Notes: generated from the letters alone by a model not told the origin. A stretch of DNA of 45,185 bases from Solibacillus cecembensis (GCF_001439635.1 NZ_LMBZ01000031.1:2847-48031), one strand, 5' to 3'. Positions 23,875-33,423 are shown, counted from the stretch's first letter. A program made the numbers and translations.

Positions 23875-24741
23875 TCATTCGCCCTTTATTTGCTGTGAAA
23901 TGCGCTGCTGGCGTTCTGTAAACACGCCTTTTCGCGCATAGCCAAATTGCTCATACAATTCAGTCGGCTCATGTAAATCGGCGAGCTCATTCTGAATCGC
24001 GCGGTATCGCAAATTGGTCGTCGTCACTTTAAATCCAACTTGTTGTGACATCGTAAAAAAGATGCGTTCAATCGTTTTGACGGTGATAGATTCGCCTTTT
24101 TTATTGCCAAGCCCTAGCCATACGACGGATACTTCACTCGCAATCGGCAGCCATTTCAGCGTTTCTTCTTTATAAAATAACAATTGCTTCATTAGCGCGT
24201 TGGATAACGATAATTTCCGAGACTTTTTCGCCGCAATAACCGTCCATTGTTGCGTTTCTTCATGAAAATGTTTCCATTCCATGCGCACCACTTCCGCAGA
24301 TTTAATCCCGAGTTCTGCAATAACTGCTACGATCGTCGCATTACGCAGTGCCAGCCACGTATCTTCTTCATTTTTTGCGTGATCATACATTTGAACCCAT
24401 ACCGCCAACGCTTTTTTCGCTTGCTGCGGGGCTAATGTTTTGATTAAAGCAGGTTCTTTATTTAATGGTTGAAGAAATTTCGGTGCATACGTTTTTATAA
24501 CATCTCTCAGCTGTAAAAAGATTAAAAAATGACGGATAGACGCATATTTTCGATTGATGGAATTGACTGATTGGTATTGTTTTGTAATCGTTTCCTCATA
24601 CAATTGTAGCGCATCTTCAATGGTTGTTTGCATCGCCACAATTTCAGCAAACTGCTTGGCATCTAATGTATATTGTTTTACCGTGTAGGGAGACTTATTG
24701 AGTGAACGTAAATATGCCTCGAATGCCTTTACATATGGCAT
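23875..24741 (-). CDS. catalytically dead tyrosine-recombinase-fold protein
   Basis: About 288 residues with an N-terminal SAM-like domain (FEAYLRSLNKSPYTVKQYTL) as in Xer/phage integrases. The catalytic half is present but altered: the first Arg box reads LGIKSAEVVRMEW (Lys for Arg), the HxxR box reads TNLRYRAI (His lost), the LGH box reads FGYARKG, and the final segment GVFTERQQ has Phe where the nucleophile Tyr belongs. Such a protein may still bind DNA. Uninterrupted frame suggests selection for another role. The ATG at 24741 follows GGAGG; ATG 24753 is the alternative. Confidence 0.75.
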   Translation of the reverse strand: MPYVKAFEAYLRSLNKSPYTVKQYTLDAKQFAEIVAMQTTIEDALQLYEETITKQYQSVNSINRKYASIRHFLIFLQLRDVIKTYAPKFLQPLNKEPALIKTLAPQQAKKALAVWVQMYDHAKNEEDTWLALRNATIVAVIAELGIKSAEVVRMEWKHFHEETQQWTVIAAKKSRKLSLSNALMKQLLFYKEETLKWLPIASEVSVVWLGLGNKKGESITVKTIERIFFTMSQQVGFKVTTTNLRYRAIQNELADLHEPTELYEQFGYARKGVFTERQQRISQQIKGE

Positions 24742-24925
24742 AATTCCCTCCATTGTCATCACCCCTTTTGTACTATTGTAACATGGAAAGCACAGACGTT
24801 CGATATTATATCCGACTAAATATTCTATATATTACGTTATTTTACTCGAAAGTTCGATATGCCATGTTTCTCAATAGAAGATAGGCTATAATGGTCGCAA
24901 TGAAGGTTTAGGAGGAAATTAGTTT

Positions 24926-25720
24926 ATGCAAGTACGTACGACAAGGCTTGAAGCGGAAGACGCAAAAATTATTTATCAAGAAACGGCTGGATTAGCGATC
25001 ATTACGATTCATCGCCCCCAATTAAAAAATGCATTAACAGCAAATATGTGGGATCAATTGGCGAAAATTGCCCTACGCACATTAGAAAACCCTAAAAATA
25101 AAGTATTACTTTTACGCGGCTCAGGTGAAAACTTTACAGCAGGCTCCGACATTAAGGAATTCAATTCGATTTCACTTGAAAAAGCGGAAGAAGCATTCAT
25201 TCATATGGAAAAAACGATATCCATTATCGAAAATTTACCGATTCCCGTCATTGGTGTCATAAACGGACCTGCAATGGGTGCGGGACTTGAACTCGCGCTT
25301 GCTTGTGATATTCGTATCGGCTCTGATAAAACAAAAATGGGCATTCCAGTTGGGAAATTAGGCATCACGTTAAATAATAAATTTGCCAAACGCCTAGTTG
25401 ATTTAGTCGGTCCATCTGCAACGAAAGATTTCGTCTTTACAGGCCGTATGTACAAAGCCGAGGAAGCCTTTAAAGCGGGTATGCTCAATTATTTAGTCGC
25501 AGAAAAGGATTTAAATCGTTTCGCAATCCGCATGGGTAAGCTCGTGGCAGGAATGTCTCCTGATTCCTTGCTAGCGGTAAAACGTTCGGTAAAAGAATGT
25601 GTCGACTCCACTCCTGCGCTTTGGGAAGGTTCTACGCCATTCGTCTCTCCAACTGATTTCTCAGAAGGTGTTCGCGCTTTCGTGGAAAAACGCCAGCCAC
25701 AATTTGCACGTAAGTTATAG
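24926..25720 (+). CDS. enoyl-CoA hydratase/isomerase family protein
   Basis: A 264-residue crotonase-fold protein. AGSDIKEF (about 73-80) and GPAMGAGLELALACDIRI (about 113-130) form the oxyanion hole and CoA-binding loops. Where classic hydratases carry the second glutamate, the text reads LGITLNNKFAKRL, so the reaction could be isomerisation or another acyl-CoA step rather than hydration. It acts in the cytosol on acyl-CoA thioesters, probably in fatty- or amino-acid breakdown. Start ATG follows AGGAGG; TATAAT lies at 24891, upstream of the ribosome site. Confidence 0.88.
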   Translation: MQVRTTRLEAEDAKIIYQETAGLAIITIHRPQLKNALTANMWDQLAKIALRTLENPKNKVLLLRGSGENFTAGSDIKEFNSISLEKAEEAFIHMEKTISIIENLPIPVIGVINGPAMGAGLELALACDIRIGSDKTKMGIPVGKLGITLNNKFAKRLVDLVGPSATKDFVFTGRMYKAEEAFKAGMLNYLVAEKDLNRFAIRMGKLVAGMSPDSLLAVKRSVKECVDSTPALWEGSTPFVSPTDFSEGVRAFVEKRQPQFARKL

Positions 25721-25747
25721 GTGATCTCTTTAAAAAATTAATATCGA

Positions 25748-25787
25748 GAGCAAATTCCATCATTCAATTTGGAGTTTGCTCTTGTTT
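25748..25787 (+). terminator. terminator of the enoyl-CoA hydratase gene
   Basis: Stem GAGCAAA-TCC/GGA-TTTGCTC followed by TTGTTTC. Confidence 0.7.
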
Positions 25788-25958
25788 CAAATTCCACGCT
25801 TTTAATCTGTGTCCCCTGCTCTACTATTTTGAAATCCTCCAATTATTACTTGTACAAATCAGATTTCCGCTCACCACCATAAATAAATTTACATTCTATG
25901 CAACTAATTACGAGTCAAAATACTCTAACGGTATGACAGCAAAAAAGAGGTGGTAAAA

Positions 25959-26477
25959 TTGGAAATTGAATTTCTAGTAAAAAAAGCGCAAAAAGGAGAC
26001 GGAGAAGCGTTTATACAATTAATTAGTCAATACGAATTGATTCTTTATCGTACAGCAAAGAGATTAGGACTGAATGATGAGGATATTGCAGACTTATTAC
26101 AAGAAACGGTATTAACGGCGTTTGAAAAAATCCGAACTTTAAAAGAGGTAAAATATTTCAATACGTGGATTTGTCGCATCTTATTGAATAATTGTTATCG
26201 ATTTATGAACCAGCATAAGCAAGTTGTACTACTCGATTCAGACACACTCAATGCATTGACACATCAAGATAATTTACCGTTAGAGCTCGATGATATGTTG
26301 AATAGTTTAGATGAAAATTACCGGATTGCGTTAACACTTTACTATGTGAATGGGCTCACAACAAAGGAAATTAGTGAATTTCTTTCTGAACCAGAAGGCA
26401 CGATTAAATCGAGAATTTCGAGAGCAAAACAGCTTCTAAAGAACAATTATTATGTAGTGGGGGCGCAGTCACTATGA
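25959..26477 (+). CDS. ECF RNA polymerase sigma factor
   Basis: A 172-residue ECF sigma factor. Region 2 has DIADLLQETVLTAFEKIRTL and YFNTWICRILLNNCYRF; region 4 has LYYVNGLTTKEISEFLSEPEGTIKSRISRA. The TTG at 25959 follows GAGGTGG and gives the normal start LEIEFLVKKAQKGD; a GTG nine bases earlier is inside the ribosome site. Its stop overlaps the start of the anti-sigma gene by four bases. It is distinct from the sigma-Y gene at 1932 and belongs to the group paired with DUF4179 anti-sigma proteins. Confidence 0.88.
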   Translation: MEIEFLVKKAQKGDGEAFIQLISQYELILYRTAKRLGLNDEDIADLLQETVLTAFEKIRTLKEVKYFNTWICRILLNNCYRFMNQHKQVVLLDSDTLNALTHQDNLPLELDDMLNSLDENYRIALTLYYVNGLTTKEISEFLSEPEGTIKSRISRAKQLLKNNYYVVGAQSL

Positions 26478-27490
26478 AAAATAATGAAGAAGAACGTTTA
26501 CAGCAAGAAATGAATAAAGAGCAAGAATTACCACAGTCGATTCGAATGACTTTTGATCAATCCTATGGAAAAATTCGTCAGCAATCAAAGAAAAAGAGCA
26601 AAAAATCATGGCTAAAGCCTGTATCCGCAGCAGTGGCGACGATTGCATTAAGTTCAGCTCTTTTGTTAACAAATGATACAGCGTTAGCTAAATTACAAGC
26701 TTTTTTCGGGTTTAATGATTCAGGATTAAATACAGCGAGTGAAAATGGTGATGTGCAATATGTGGGACAATCTCAACAATCTGAAGATATCAAAATTACA
26801 ATGGAACATTTCTTTTCAGATGCTTATCGACTGGGTCTGCAGCTAAATATTGAAACGGAAGAAATTCAAATGGATGATTTGTATTTTATCGACATGGAAT
26901 ATCTCCTCTATAACGCTCAAGGTGAAGTGATAGATGCTCACTTATCTGATACAAAGCCAATAGCAGGTCCATTAATGTTTTCAGGTAACACCTATCAATT
27001 AAAAAATCTGAAAAAGAACGCTGCGACTCTAGAAATGCTGGCAGATTCTAGTTCTAAGGCTGTTCCTTCTTTAGATGGTGCGAGAATTGCTATTGAAACG
27101 ATGCATTTTTACACCAATAAAGAGGGCGTCATTTCAGTAGACGGAGAATGGGCATTTGATTTACAACCTGGAAATATTGAAACACAGGATTTTGTTGCGG
27201 AAAATGAGGTGGTAGGTCTTGAATTACTACAAGCTACATTAACAAACGGTTCGATGCATATTTCCTATAAAATCAACCGTAATGTTAAAGATGAAAATTA
27301 CTATTTCGATACAGCATTAATAAATAACAGTAATGTAGAATTCTTTCCGAATGGTGCGAATATTGAATATGTTGATGGATACACCACTATTAATTCAGTA
27401 TTCCCTTATAGTATATGGAATGAGCATGATACTCTTTCATTATCCGTGGATGGGTATGAAAAATTAAAAATAATGATTAAGAAAGAATAA
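26474..27490 (+). CDS. DUF4179-type anti-sigma factor
   Basis: A 338-residue membrane protein: cytoplasmic N-terminal part (about 1-45) that would hold the sigma factor, one membrane segment (about 48-66, VSAAVATIALSSALLL), and a large extracytoplasmic region. The latter begins with a DUF4179-like block (LAKLQAFFGFNDSGLNTASENG) and continues in beta-rich sequence that probably senses a cell-envelope signal. Four-base overlap with the sigma gene shows coupling. The signal is unknown. Confidence 0.82.
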   Translation: MKNNEEERLQQEMNKEQELPQSIRMTFDQSYGKIRQQSKKKSKKSWLKPVSAAVATIALSSALLLTNDTALAKLQAFFGFNDSGLNTASENGDVQYVGQSQQSEDIKITMEHFFSDAYRLGLQLNIETEEIQMDDLYFIDMEYLLYNAQGEVIDAHLSDTKPIAGPLMFSGNTYQLKNLKKNAATLEMLADSSSKAVPSLDGARIAIETMHFYTNKEGVISVDGEWAFDLQPGNIETQDFVAENEVVGLELLQATLTNGSMHISYKINRNVKDENYYFDTALINNSNVEFFPNGANIEYVDGYTTINSVFPYSIWNEHDTLSLSVDGYEKLKIMIKKE

Positions 27491-27502
27491 AATACTCTAG
27501 TA

Positions 27503-27532
27503 GTCCACCATCATTTAATTATGATAGTGGAC
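27503..27532. terminator. terminator-like hairpin between convergent genes
   Basis: Stem GTCCACCATCAT/ATGATAGTGGAC with one mismatch and loop TTAATT. The T-run is weak. Confidence 0.6.
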
Positions 27533-27551
27533 TTACTGTATTCCCCTGCCC

Positions 27552-28367
27552 TCAATCCAACTTTTTCGACTCTGTATTCGAAACGCTAATGCGAATTTCT
27601 TCAGGCTCCACTTGGAAATGAAATAAAAAGCTTTGCGCAATTTCTCGCTGCAATTGCTTTAACATGTCCGGCACGTAGTAATTAACCGGTGCCAAAATAG
27701 ATACATCGATCCGCATCGTTGGGACAGATGCAACGGAGAAATGTAAATGATTCATGCGTGTTATGTACGGGTTATTTGCTACGACATGTTTAATAATGCC
27801 CGTATAAACCGCTTGCGAAATCGTAATTGATTGATGATGAAAATCCGGTCTTACAATCGTCGTTTCCCCTAGCTTTTCCCGATTCGGTGAGAAAATTTCT
27901 TTCCCTCTTTGCACGAGCCGTTTGAAGAAATTTTGCTCCACTTGCTTATACGGAACAGGCATGACATGTTTGCCTTGAAATTCACGAACAAAGCGAGCCA
28001 TTTGAATTTCCTTCGTTGAACGGACATCCTCTACATAATAATAGTGCTGAATATCACCTAGCTCCAAGCGTTTCGCAATTCTTTTCGTCATCTTATCGGA
28101 AGTACCAATAATAAGGATCGAATCAACAGGTACATTGCTTAATGCATCCATGATATCGGCTTTATGCCACTCTTCATCAAAAATAGCGCGGCGAACAGCT
28201 GTCACAATATTTTTTTCGAATTTTGCAGAAGTACCTGCCACTTTTTCGCCATTTACGATTAACAGACCATCATCAATAATGGCTTGAATTTGATGATCAT
28301 GTGCGAATTGTAGCGCACTCGTACTTTTTCCCGTACCACTTGGACCACTTAAAGAATAAATATTCAT
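27552..28367 (-). CDS. P-loop protein with C-terminal Asp23-like region
   Basis: A 271-residue protein. The N-terminus is a clear Walker A, SLSGPSGTGKSTSALQFA, followed by DDGLLIVNGEKVAGTSAK and ILIIGTSDKMTKRIAKRLEL, as in small nucleotide kinases. From about residue 170, VRPDFHHQSITISQAVYTGI, then the stretch RIDVSILAPVNYYVPDMLKQ and VEPEEIRISV recall the Asp23/Gls24 (alkaline-shock) fold. The fusion is unusual; the substrate is unknown. The ATG at 28367 follows GAGGGG at good distance. Confidence 0.65.
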   Translation of the reverse strand: MNIYSLSGPSGTGKSTSALQFAHDHQIQAIIDDGLLIVNGEKVAGTSAKFEKNIVTAVRRAIFDEEWHKADIMDALSNVPVDSILIIGTSDKMTKRIAKRLELGDIQHYYYVEDVRSTKEIQMARFVREFQGKHVMPVPYKQVEQNFFKRLVQRGKEIFSPNREKLGETTIVRPDFHHQSITISQAVYTGIIKHVVANNPYITRMNHLHFSVASVPTMRIDVSILAPVNYYVPDMLKQLQREIAQSFLFHFQVEPEEIRISVSNTESKKLD

Positions 28368-28523
28368 TTTTTTTTCCCCTCGTATCAATTATAATTCGAT
28401 AAAATTCTACGATGTCTGCTGATTGAAGTTACTTAAGTTCTGATTTCTGAATTACTTTTCATTATAAACGATGTGTATGATAAAATGGGGCATATCATTT
28501 AAAAGGATTAGGGAGTGTTACAT

Positions 28524-29687
28524 ATGAAGATCCAACCGTCCAAAAAGATGGCATTATTTGTACCAGCTATTTTTGGAGACTTAAAAAAACATGCACAGCT
28601 ACAGCAGCAACATGGAATGGAATTAATCGATTTAAGCTTAGGGAGTCCCGATATTGCACCATCAGAAACATTACGTCAAAAAATGTCGGAGTTAACCGCC
28701 CTTTCTTCGTCCTATGGGTATACGTTAACAGGGATACAAATGTTTAACGAAGCTGTATGCCGTTATTATGAACGCGTGAATCATGTCAAGCTTAACCCAG
28801 CTACGGAAGTGGTCCAAACGATTGGATCACAGGAAGGTTTAGTTCACTTACCTGTCGCATTTTGTGATCCCGGTGATATCGTTTTAACAACAAACCCTGC
28901 ATATGTCGCGTATGATGCGGGTATTCATTTAGCCGGTGCAGAGCCTTACTATATGCCATTAACGAAAGAAAATAATTATTTACCGGATTTACAAGCCGTT
29001 CCAGAAGAAATCGCACAACAAGCAAAATTGCTCATTTTAAATTTACCAGGTAATCCTGTACCCGCAATGCCTTCCATCCAATATTTCGAGGAAGTTGTCG
29101 CATTTGCTAAAAAGTATAACATCATTGTGTTGCATGACGCAGCGTATTCAGAGTTTTACTTTAAAGGAGATGCACCTATTAGCTTTTTGGCGACGCCTGG
29201 TGCAATGGAAGTCGGTCTTGAAATCAACTCGCTATCCAAAAGTTTTAGCTTAGCCGGAACGCGTATTGCCTATATTGTTGGGAATGCGAAAATGATTGCC
29301 ATTATGAAGCAATTAAAATCCAATTTAGACTTCGGTATTTTTGAACCGATTCAACAAGTAGCAGCCCTTGCGTTAGACAATGCGGAGGAAGTAACAGCTA
29401 TCTTGCGTCAAACGTTTTCCGAGCGCCATAAAACATTAATGGAAGGCTTAACTTCTATTGGCTGGGAAGTTGCTCCGAGTGATGGCGGCATGTTCGTTTG
29501 GGCAAAATACCCGAGCAGCTTAAACAGCGTTGAATTCGCTTTTAAAGCCATTGAAAAAACGGGTGTTGTCATGGTACCTGGTACAGCCTTTGGTACAGCA
29601 GGTGAAGGTTATATGCGCCTTGCTTTAGTTCAGCCTGTAGAGCAACTTCAAAAAGCTGTGGCGCGATTAAAATCATTAGCACATTAG
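28524..29687 (+). CDS. class I/II PLP-dependent aminotransferase
   Basis: A 387-residue fold-type I aminotransferase, similar in layout to LL-diaminopimelate and PatA-type enzymes. The PLP lysine is in NSLSKSFSLAGTRI; LNLPGNPVPAMP and VLHDAAYSEFYF (cofactor Asp and Tyr) and the C-terminal MRLALVQP (substrate-carboxylate Arg) are all present. It transfers amino groups between an amino acid and a 2-oxo acid; the exact substrate cannot be read from sequence. ATG at 28524 follows GGGAG; the GTG nine bases before lies in that site. Confidence 0.88.
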   Translation: MKIQPSKKMALFVPAIFGDLKKHAQLQQQHGMELIDLSLGSPDIAPSETLRQKMSELTALSSSYGYTLTGIQMFNEAVCRYYERVNHVKLNPATEVVQTIGSQEGLVHLPVAFCDPGDIVLTTNPAYVAYDAGIHLAGAEPYYMPLTKENNYLPDLQAVPEEIAQQAKLLILNLPGNPVPAMPSIQYFEEVVAFAKKYNIIVLHDAAYSEFYFKGDAPISFLATPGAMEVGLEINSLSKSFSLAGTRIAYIVGNAKMIAIMKQLKSNLDFGIFEPIQQVAALALDNAEEVTAILRQTFSERHKTLMEGLTSIGWEVAPSDGGMFVWAKYPSSLNSVEFAFKAIEKTGVVMVPGTAFGTAGEGYMRLALVQPVEQLQKAVARLKSLAH

Positions 29688-29694
29688 GCATTAC

Positions 29695-29734
29695 AAAAAA
29701 ACGACATTGGAGTAAAAACCAATGTCGTTTTTTG
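29695..29734. terminator. bidirectional terminator
   Basis: Stem AAAAAACGACATTGG/CCAATGTCGTTTTTT between the convergent aminotransferase and transporter genes. Confidence 0.9.
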
Positions 29735-29742
29735 TATTCAAT

Positions 29743-30969
29743 CTATTTCTTCTCATAATAATTAGCTTCATCTGTTTGGAAATCATTGTAACGATTTTTA
29801 AATAATCGATAAGCATGTGTAACCAACACTTTTATTAATGCGTACCCTGGAAGTCCTAAAACAACACCTGGTACACCAAACAATGAGCCTGCAGTTAATA
29901 ACACGAAGATAATCGTAATCGGGTGGATACTTAATGATTTCCCCATAATTTGAGGCGAAATAAACTTGCCTTCAATTAATTGAACGATTGTCCATACAAT
30001 AATTAAATAGACAAGCATTAACGGCGAATGAACAATTGCAATAATTGCTGCTGGTGTCGCCGCAATGGCTGGACCTAAGTATGGAACAACGCTCGTAATC
30101 ATCGCAATGAACCCTAATAGTAATGCGTAATCAAGACCAATAATGGTGAAACCAATCGTCATCATGACACCGATACAAAAGGACACTAAAATTTGACCTT
30201 GAATATACGAACTAATTTGCTTGTCCATATCATGTAAAACTTCGCCTACTCCTTTACGCATGCGCGGCGGGAAAATCTTCAAAACAAATTTAGGCAACTT
30301 TTCGCCTTCGTATAATAAATAAAACGCAATGAATGGAACGATGACAAGTGATAATAGAATCCCTGTAATCGTAGAAACAAACCCAGTAATGCCCGATGCA
30401 ACACCACTCGCGATATTTGTCATTGTCTCCTTTACGGTTACAACAAGGTCATCTTGGAAATCCATTAAAAATTCATCATAGCTAAAGTTAACCGTTTGAA
30501 AATAATCATTAATGCGGGAATTATTTAAAAATGACACAACGCTCTCGGCAGCAGACATGAAGTAAATCGGGAAATCCTGTACTAAACTTGTGAATTGGTC
30601 GCGTAAAAATGGAAATACAAGTAGAGCAAGTAATGTAATGAACCCCGCTACTACTATATACAAGATGAGTATACCTAACGATCGTGGTACATTCCATTTA
30701 ACGAGTAATTTCAATGCTGGTCGTAATAAATAATACAAAATAACGCCTAATACACCTGGCAAAATAATCACATTCAATAGAACTTGAAGCGGTGCAAAAA
30801 TAAAAGATATTTTATCGTAAACAAAGATGATGACGCCTAATAACAGCATAATCACCAGGAAAAAAAATAGATTTTTCCCACCTAAAAATCGAATGAAGCT
30901 CGTGGAGAAAAACGTCGATTTTTCCTGTAAAAAACGTTTCTCTTCATTTCTCTCGTTGTCGTTTCCCAA
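29743..30969 (-). CDS. AI-2E family transporter (PerM-like)
   Basis: A 408-residue membrane protein with about eight segments. LLLGFIAMITSVVPYLGPAIAA, GKFISPQIMGKSLSIHPI and LFGVPGVVLGLPGYALIKVL are the signature C-terminal motifs of the AI-2 exporter/PerM family, which also includes Na+/H+ antiporters in Bacillus. The role here could be either. The TTG at 30969 follows GGGGTGG; an upstream in-frame start would begin before the ribosome site. Single gene with the terminator shared with the aminotransferase. Confidence 0.85.
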   Translation of the reverse strand: MGNDNERNEEKRFLQEKSTFFSTSFIRFLGGKNLFFFLVIMLLLGVIIFVYDKISFIFAPLQVLLNVIILPGVLGVILYYLLRPALKLLVKWNVPRSLGILILYIVVAGFITLLALLVFPFLRDQFTSLVQDFPIYFMSAAESVVSFLNNSRINDYFQTVNFSYDEFLMDFQDDLVVTVKETMTNIASGVASGITGFVSTITGILLSLVIVPFIAFYLLYEGEKLPKFVLKIFPPRMRKGVGEVLHDMDKQISSYIQGQILVSFCIGVMMTIGFTIIGLDYALLLGFIAMITSVVPYLGPAIAATPAAIIAIVHSPLMLVYLIIVWTIVQLIEGKFISPQIMGKSLSIHPITIIFVLLTAGSLFGVPGVVLGLPGYALIKVLVTHAYRLFKNRYNDFQTDEANYYEKK

Positions 30970-31044
30970 AATACCACCCCAACATATTGCCAAATTTTCA
31001 TATTTCCTTTATTTTAGCATGGATTTTGCAGAATAGTACTATGC

Positions 31045-31989
31045 TTACTCTTCTAATTGTAAAAAATCATGAAGCAATTGTTTATTTTTTTCGACATTTA
31101 TTTCTAGTACCGATCCCGCATGTTTATAATTTCCAAATTGATACAGTCCCTCTGCTGGAATGGTCATTTTTTCAATAGCTAAGTCACCATTCCCTGCAAT
31201 CGCTTTAAAAATTGTCGACAACTGATCTGTGCTCGTTAAATCCGTTGTGATATACCCTTGTGCCGCTCCGACAAGTTTCGGGAAATTTTTCGCATTGGTT
31301 GGAGAAAGCATTTCGTTTTTTAATGCTTCAATCACTTTTTGCTGACGGTTAACTCGTCCGAAGTCGCCTTCTGCATCCGAACGGAACCTTGCATAGCCTA
31401 ATAATTCTTTGCCATTTAACTGTTGCAGTCCTTTTTTAATCTGGACATCAATCTCGCCACCCATATTTTTTTCTACATCCATTTCAATTCCGTTTGGTGC
31501 CAAAATATCAATCATTGTTTCAAAACTTTTAAAGTCAATTAACGCATAGTGATGAACTGGGAGGTCAAACATTTCATTTAACGTTGCCTTTAGCAAAGGT
31601 ACGCCCCCTAAATAATAGGCCGTATTAAGCTTATATGATTGATAGCCAGGTATTTCTGCATATATATCACGCATAAATGACACGAGCTTCATATCATTCG
31701 TATCATGGTTCCACGCCAGCAACATCATCGTATCGGAACGGGATTTTTCTGTTCCCCGTGCGTCTACGCCTATAATGAGGTACGTTTCAATCCGTTCTTG
31801 AAATTCATCTGGTTGAAAGTCTTCCACTGTGATTTTCGTATCACTACCCATTTTTAAACCACTTTTAAATTGCGCATACACATAAATTCCTGTAGTCATA
31901 ACGGCTAATAGAAGCACCGTTATAACGAAACGCCCTTTACGCAACTTTCTCTTTTTTTGATGGCGCGTTTGTCGCGTATTTTCTTCCAT
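31045..31989 (-). CDS. LytR-CpsA-Psr (LCP) family cell-wall transferase
   Basis: A 314-residue protein: short basic cytoplasmic part, one membrane segment (about 20-38), and an extracellular LCP domain. Motifs are YLIIGVDARGTEKSRSDTMM, VSFMRDIYAEIPG, KLNTAYYLGG and YARFRSDAEGDFGRVNRQQK with the arginines and aspartates that bind pyrophosphate. LCP enzymes attach teichoic acids or other glycopolymers to peptidoglycan from lipid-linked precursors. The ATG at 31989 follows AGGGGTG. Confidence 0.92.
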   Translation of the reverse strand: MEENTRQTRHQKKRKLRKGRFVITVLLLAVMTTGIYVYAQFKSGLKMGSDTKITVEDFQPDEFQERIETYLIIGVDARGTEKSRSDTMMLLAWNHDTNDMKLVSFMRDIYAEIPGYQSYKLNTAYYLGGVPLLKATLNEMFDLPVHHYALIDFKSFETMIDILAPNGIEMDVEKNMGGEIDVQIKKGLQQLNGKELLGYARFRSDAEGDFGRVNRQQKVIEALKNEMLSPTNAKNFPKLVGAAQGYITTDLTSTDQLSTIFKAIAGNGDLAIEKMTIPAEGLYQFGNYKHAGSVLEINVEKNKQLLHDFLQLEE

Positions 31990-32102
31990 TTCATAACACC
32001 CCTTTTTAGACAAGTAAATATATCATTTTAAAAAATGGTTTTAATTCTTCTTTATTATACCATTCACCTAATTATTACAATTGTATACTAAACAAATGAT
32101 AT

Positions 32103-32131
32103 TTGATTGAATTTTCTTTCCATGATAGAAT
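32103..32131 (+). promoter_or_regulatory. msrA promoter
   Basis: TTGATT and TAGAAT separated by 17 bases, 41 bases before the start codon. Confidence 0.65.
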
Positions 32132-32171
32132 TCCATATATTTAAGCATTTAAAAAATTGGAGGAATATGGA

Positions 32172-32687
32172 ATGGAAAAGGCAACGTTTGCAGGTGGCTG
32201 TTTTTGGTGTATGGTCAAACCGTTTGATCAATGGGACGGAATCGAGAAAGTAACAAGTGGCTATATGGGCGGTCATATTGAAAACCCTACATATGAAGAT
32301 GTGAAGCGCGGTGATTCTGGTCATGTGGAAGTCGTTGAAATTATTTTTGACACAGAAAAGTTTAGTTACGAGCAATTACTTGAAATTTACTGGATGCAAA
32401 TAGATCCGACAGATGCAGGTGGTCAATTCCAAGACCGTGGTGAATCGTATAAAACGGTCATTTATACACATAGTGAAGCACAAGCAACACAAGCGCAGCA
32501 ATCAAAAGAAAATTTAGCAGCAAGTGGTCGGTTTAAAAAGCCGATTGTTACGGATATTACAGCGGCTCAAACATTTTGGCCGGCAGAAGACTATCACCAG
32601 GATTATTATAAAAAAGAAGAAGCCCATTACAAAGAAGACCGTGCACAATCAGGTCGGGATGAGTTTATTACGGGACATTGGGAATAA
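32172..32687 (+). CDS. msrA: peptide-methionine (S)-S-oxide reductase MsrA
   Basis: A 171-residue MsrA. ATFAGGCFWCMVKPFDQ holds the catalytic cysteine in GCFWC, GYMGGHIENPTYEDV and DPTDAGGQFQDRGESYKTVIY are further signatures. It reduces methionine-S-sulfoxide in oxidised proteins, drawing electrons from thioredoxin. No fused MsrB domain. The usual C-terminal resolving cysteines are not visible, so recycling probably uses the second Cys of GCFWC or an external thiol. ATG 32172 follows GGAGG. Confidence 0.93.
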   Translation: MEKATFAGGCFWCMVKPFDQWDGIEKVTSGYMGGHIENPTYEDVKRGDSGHVEVVEIIFDTEKFSYEQLLEIYWMQIDPTDAGGQFQDRGESYKTVIYTHSEAQATQAQQSKENLAASGRFKKPIVTDITAAQTFWPAEDYHQDYYKKEEAHYKEDRAQSGRDEFITGHWE

Positions 32688-32823
32688 AAAGTCTTTTCTT
32701 ACGTGGTTTTAAAGGAAAGTTTAACAATTGGTCTAGTAAATAGTTAAATAATGGAACTTCACTATGATATACTCTAAGTAAGATATGCTAAAAAAACGAT
32801 AGTATCTATTCGGAGGAAATGTT

Positions 32824-33372
32824 ATGAAAAGTGAGTACATGAAACATTATTTCACCATCATTTACGAGCAGCGAGAAGAATTTGCGAATGTGCTAATCAA
32901 TTACAAAGAGAATGAATGGGAGCGTCCCCAAGATGGTAAGTGGTCTTTTGGAGAAACTTACTATCATTTATACTTAATGATTAAACTTTTTAGACAGTTA
33001 AACAAAACCTATTTATCGTTTTCTAAGCCCATTGCTACATTAAGGAGTAGCAAATCATACAACATTAAGAGTGACGATATATTTACTGAATATAAAGAAA
33101 AAAGCAATAAGCCGATGAAAGCACCTTTTGTTTTAGTGCCTCCAAAGGATATTAAAGAGAAAATTTCTTTTAAATGGTTAGTAAATGAGTTAGATATTGA
33201 AACAAGGTTCTTAGAAAAAATGCTTTCTAACATAAGCGATAACGTAGCTGGACATATACGTTACCCTGACCCAATCGCACATTATCCAAATTTAATACAA
33301 TGTATTCACATACTAGGTATACATGAAAAACAACATTTTTTATTATGCAAAAAATATTATGACTTACAATAA
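32824..33372 (+). CDS. DinB-family protein
   Basis: A 182-residue four-helix-bundle protein of the DinB/YfiT type. The metal-site histidines are in GETYYHLYL (about residue 48) and in GIHEKQHF (HxxxH near 170). Members often act as thiol-dependent transferases or have unknown functions; nothing in the surroundings narrows it. Start ATG follows GGAGG. Convergent with recQ and sharing its terminator. Confidence 0.8.
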   Translation: MKSEYMKHYFTIIYEQREEFANVLINYKENEWERPQDGKWSFGETYYHLYLMIKLFRQLNKTYLSFSKPIATLRSSKSYNIKSDDIFTEYKEKSNKPMKAPFVLVPPKDIKEKISFKWLVNELDIETRFLEKMLSNISDNVAGHIRYPDPIAHYPNLIQCIHILGIHEKQHFLLCKKYYDLQ

Positions 33373-33375
33373 AAT

Positions 33376-33423
33376 AAAAGAGCAGGAACATCATGATACT
33401 ACATGGCGTTCCTGCTCTTTTTT
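33376..33423. terminator. bidirectional terminator
   Basis: Perfect stem AAAAGAGCAGGAAC/GTTCCTGCTCTTTT between the convergent DinB and recQ genes. Confidence 0.9.

Noticed and set aside
25900..25945. ECF promoter before the second sigma factor
   Set aside because: CGGTAT is present at a suitable place for a -10, but no AAC-type -35 lies at 16-17 bases, so I do not call it.
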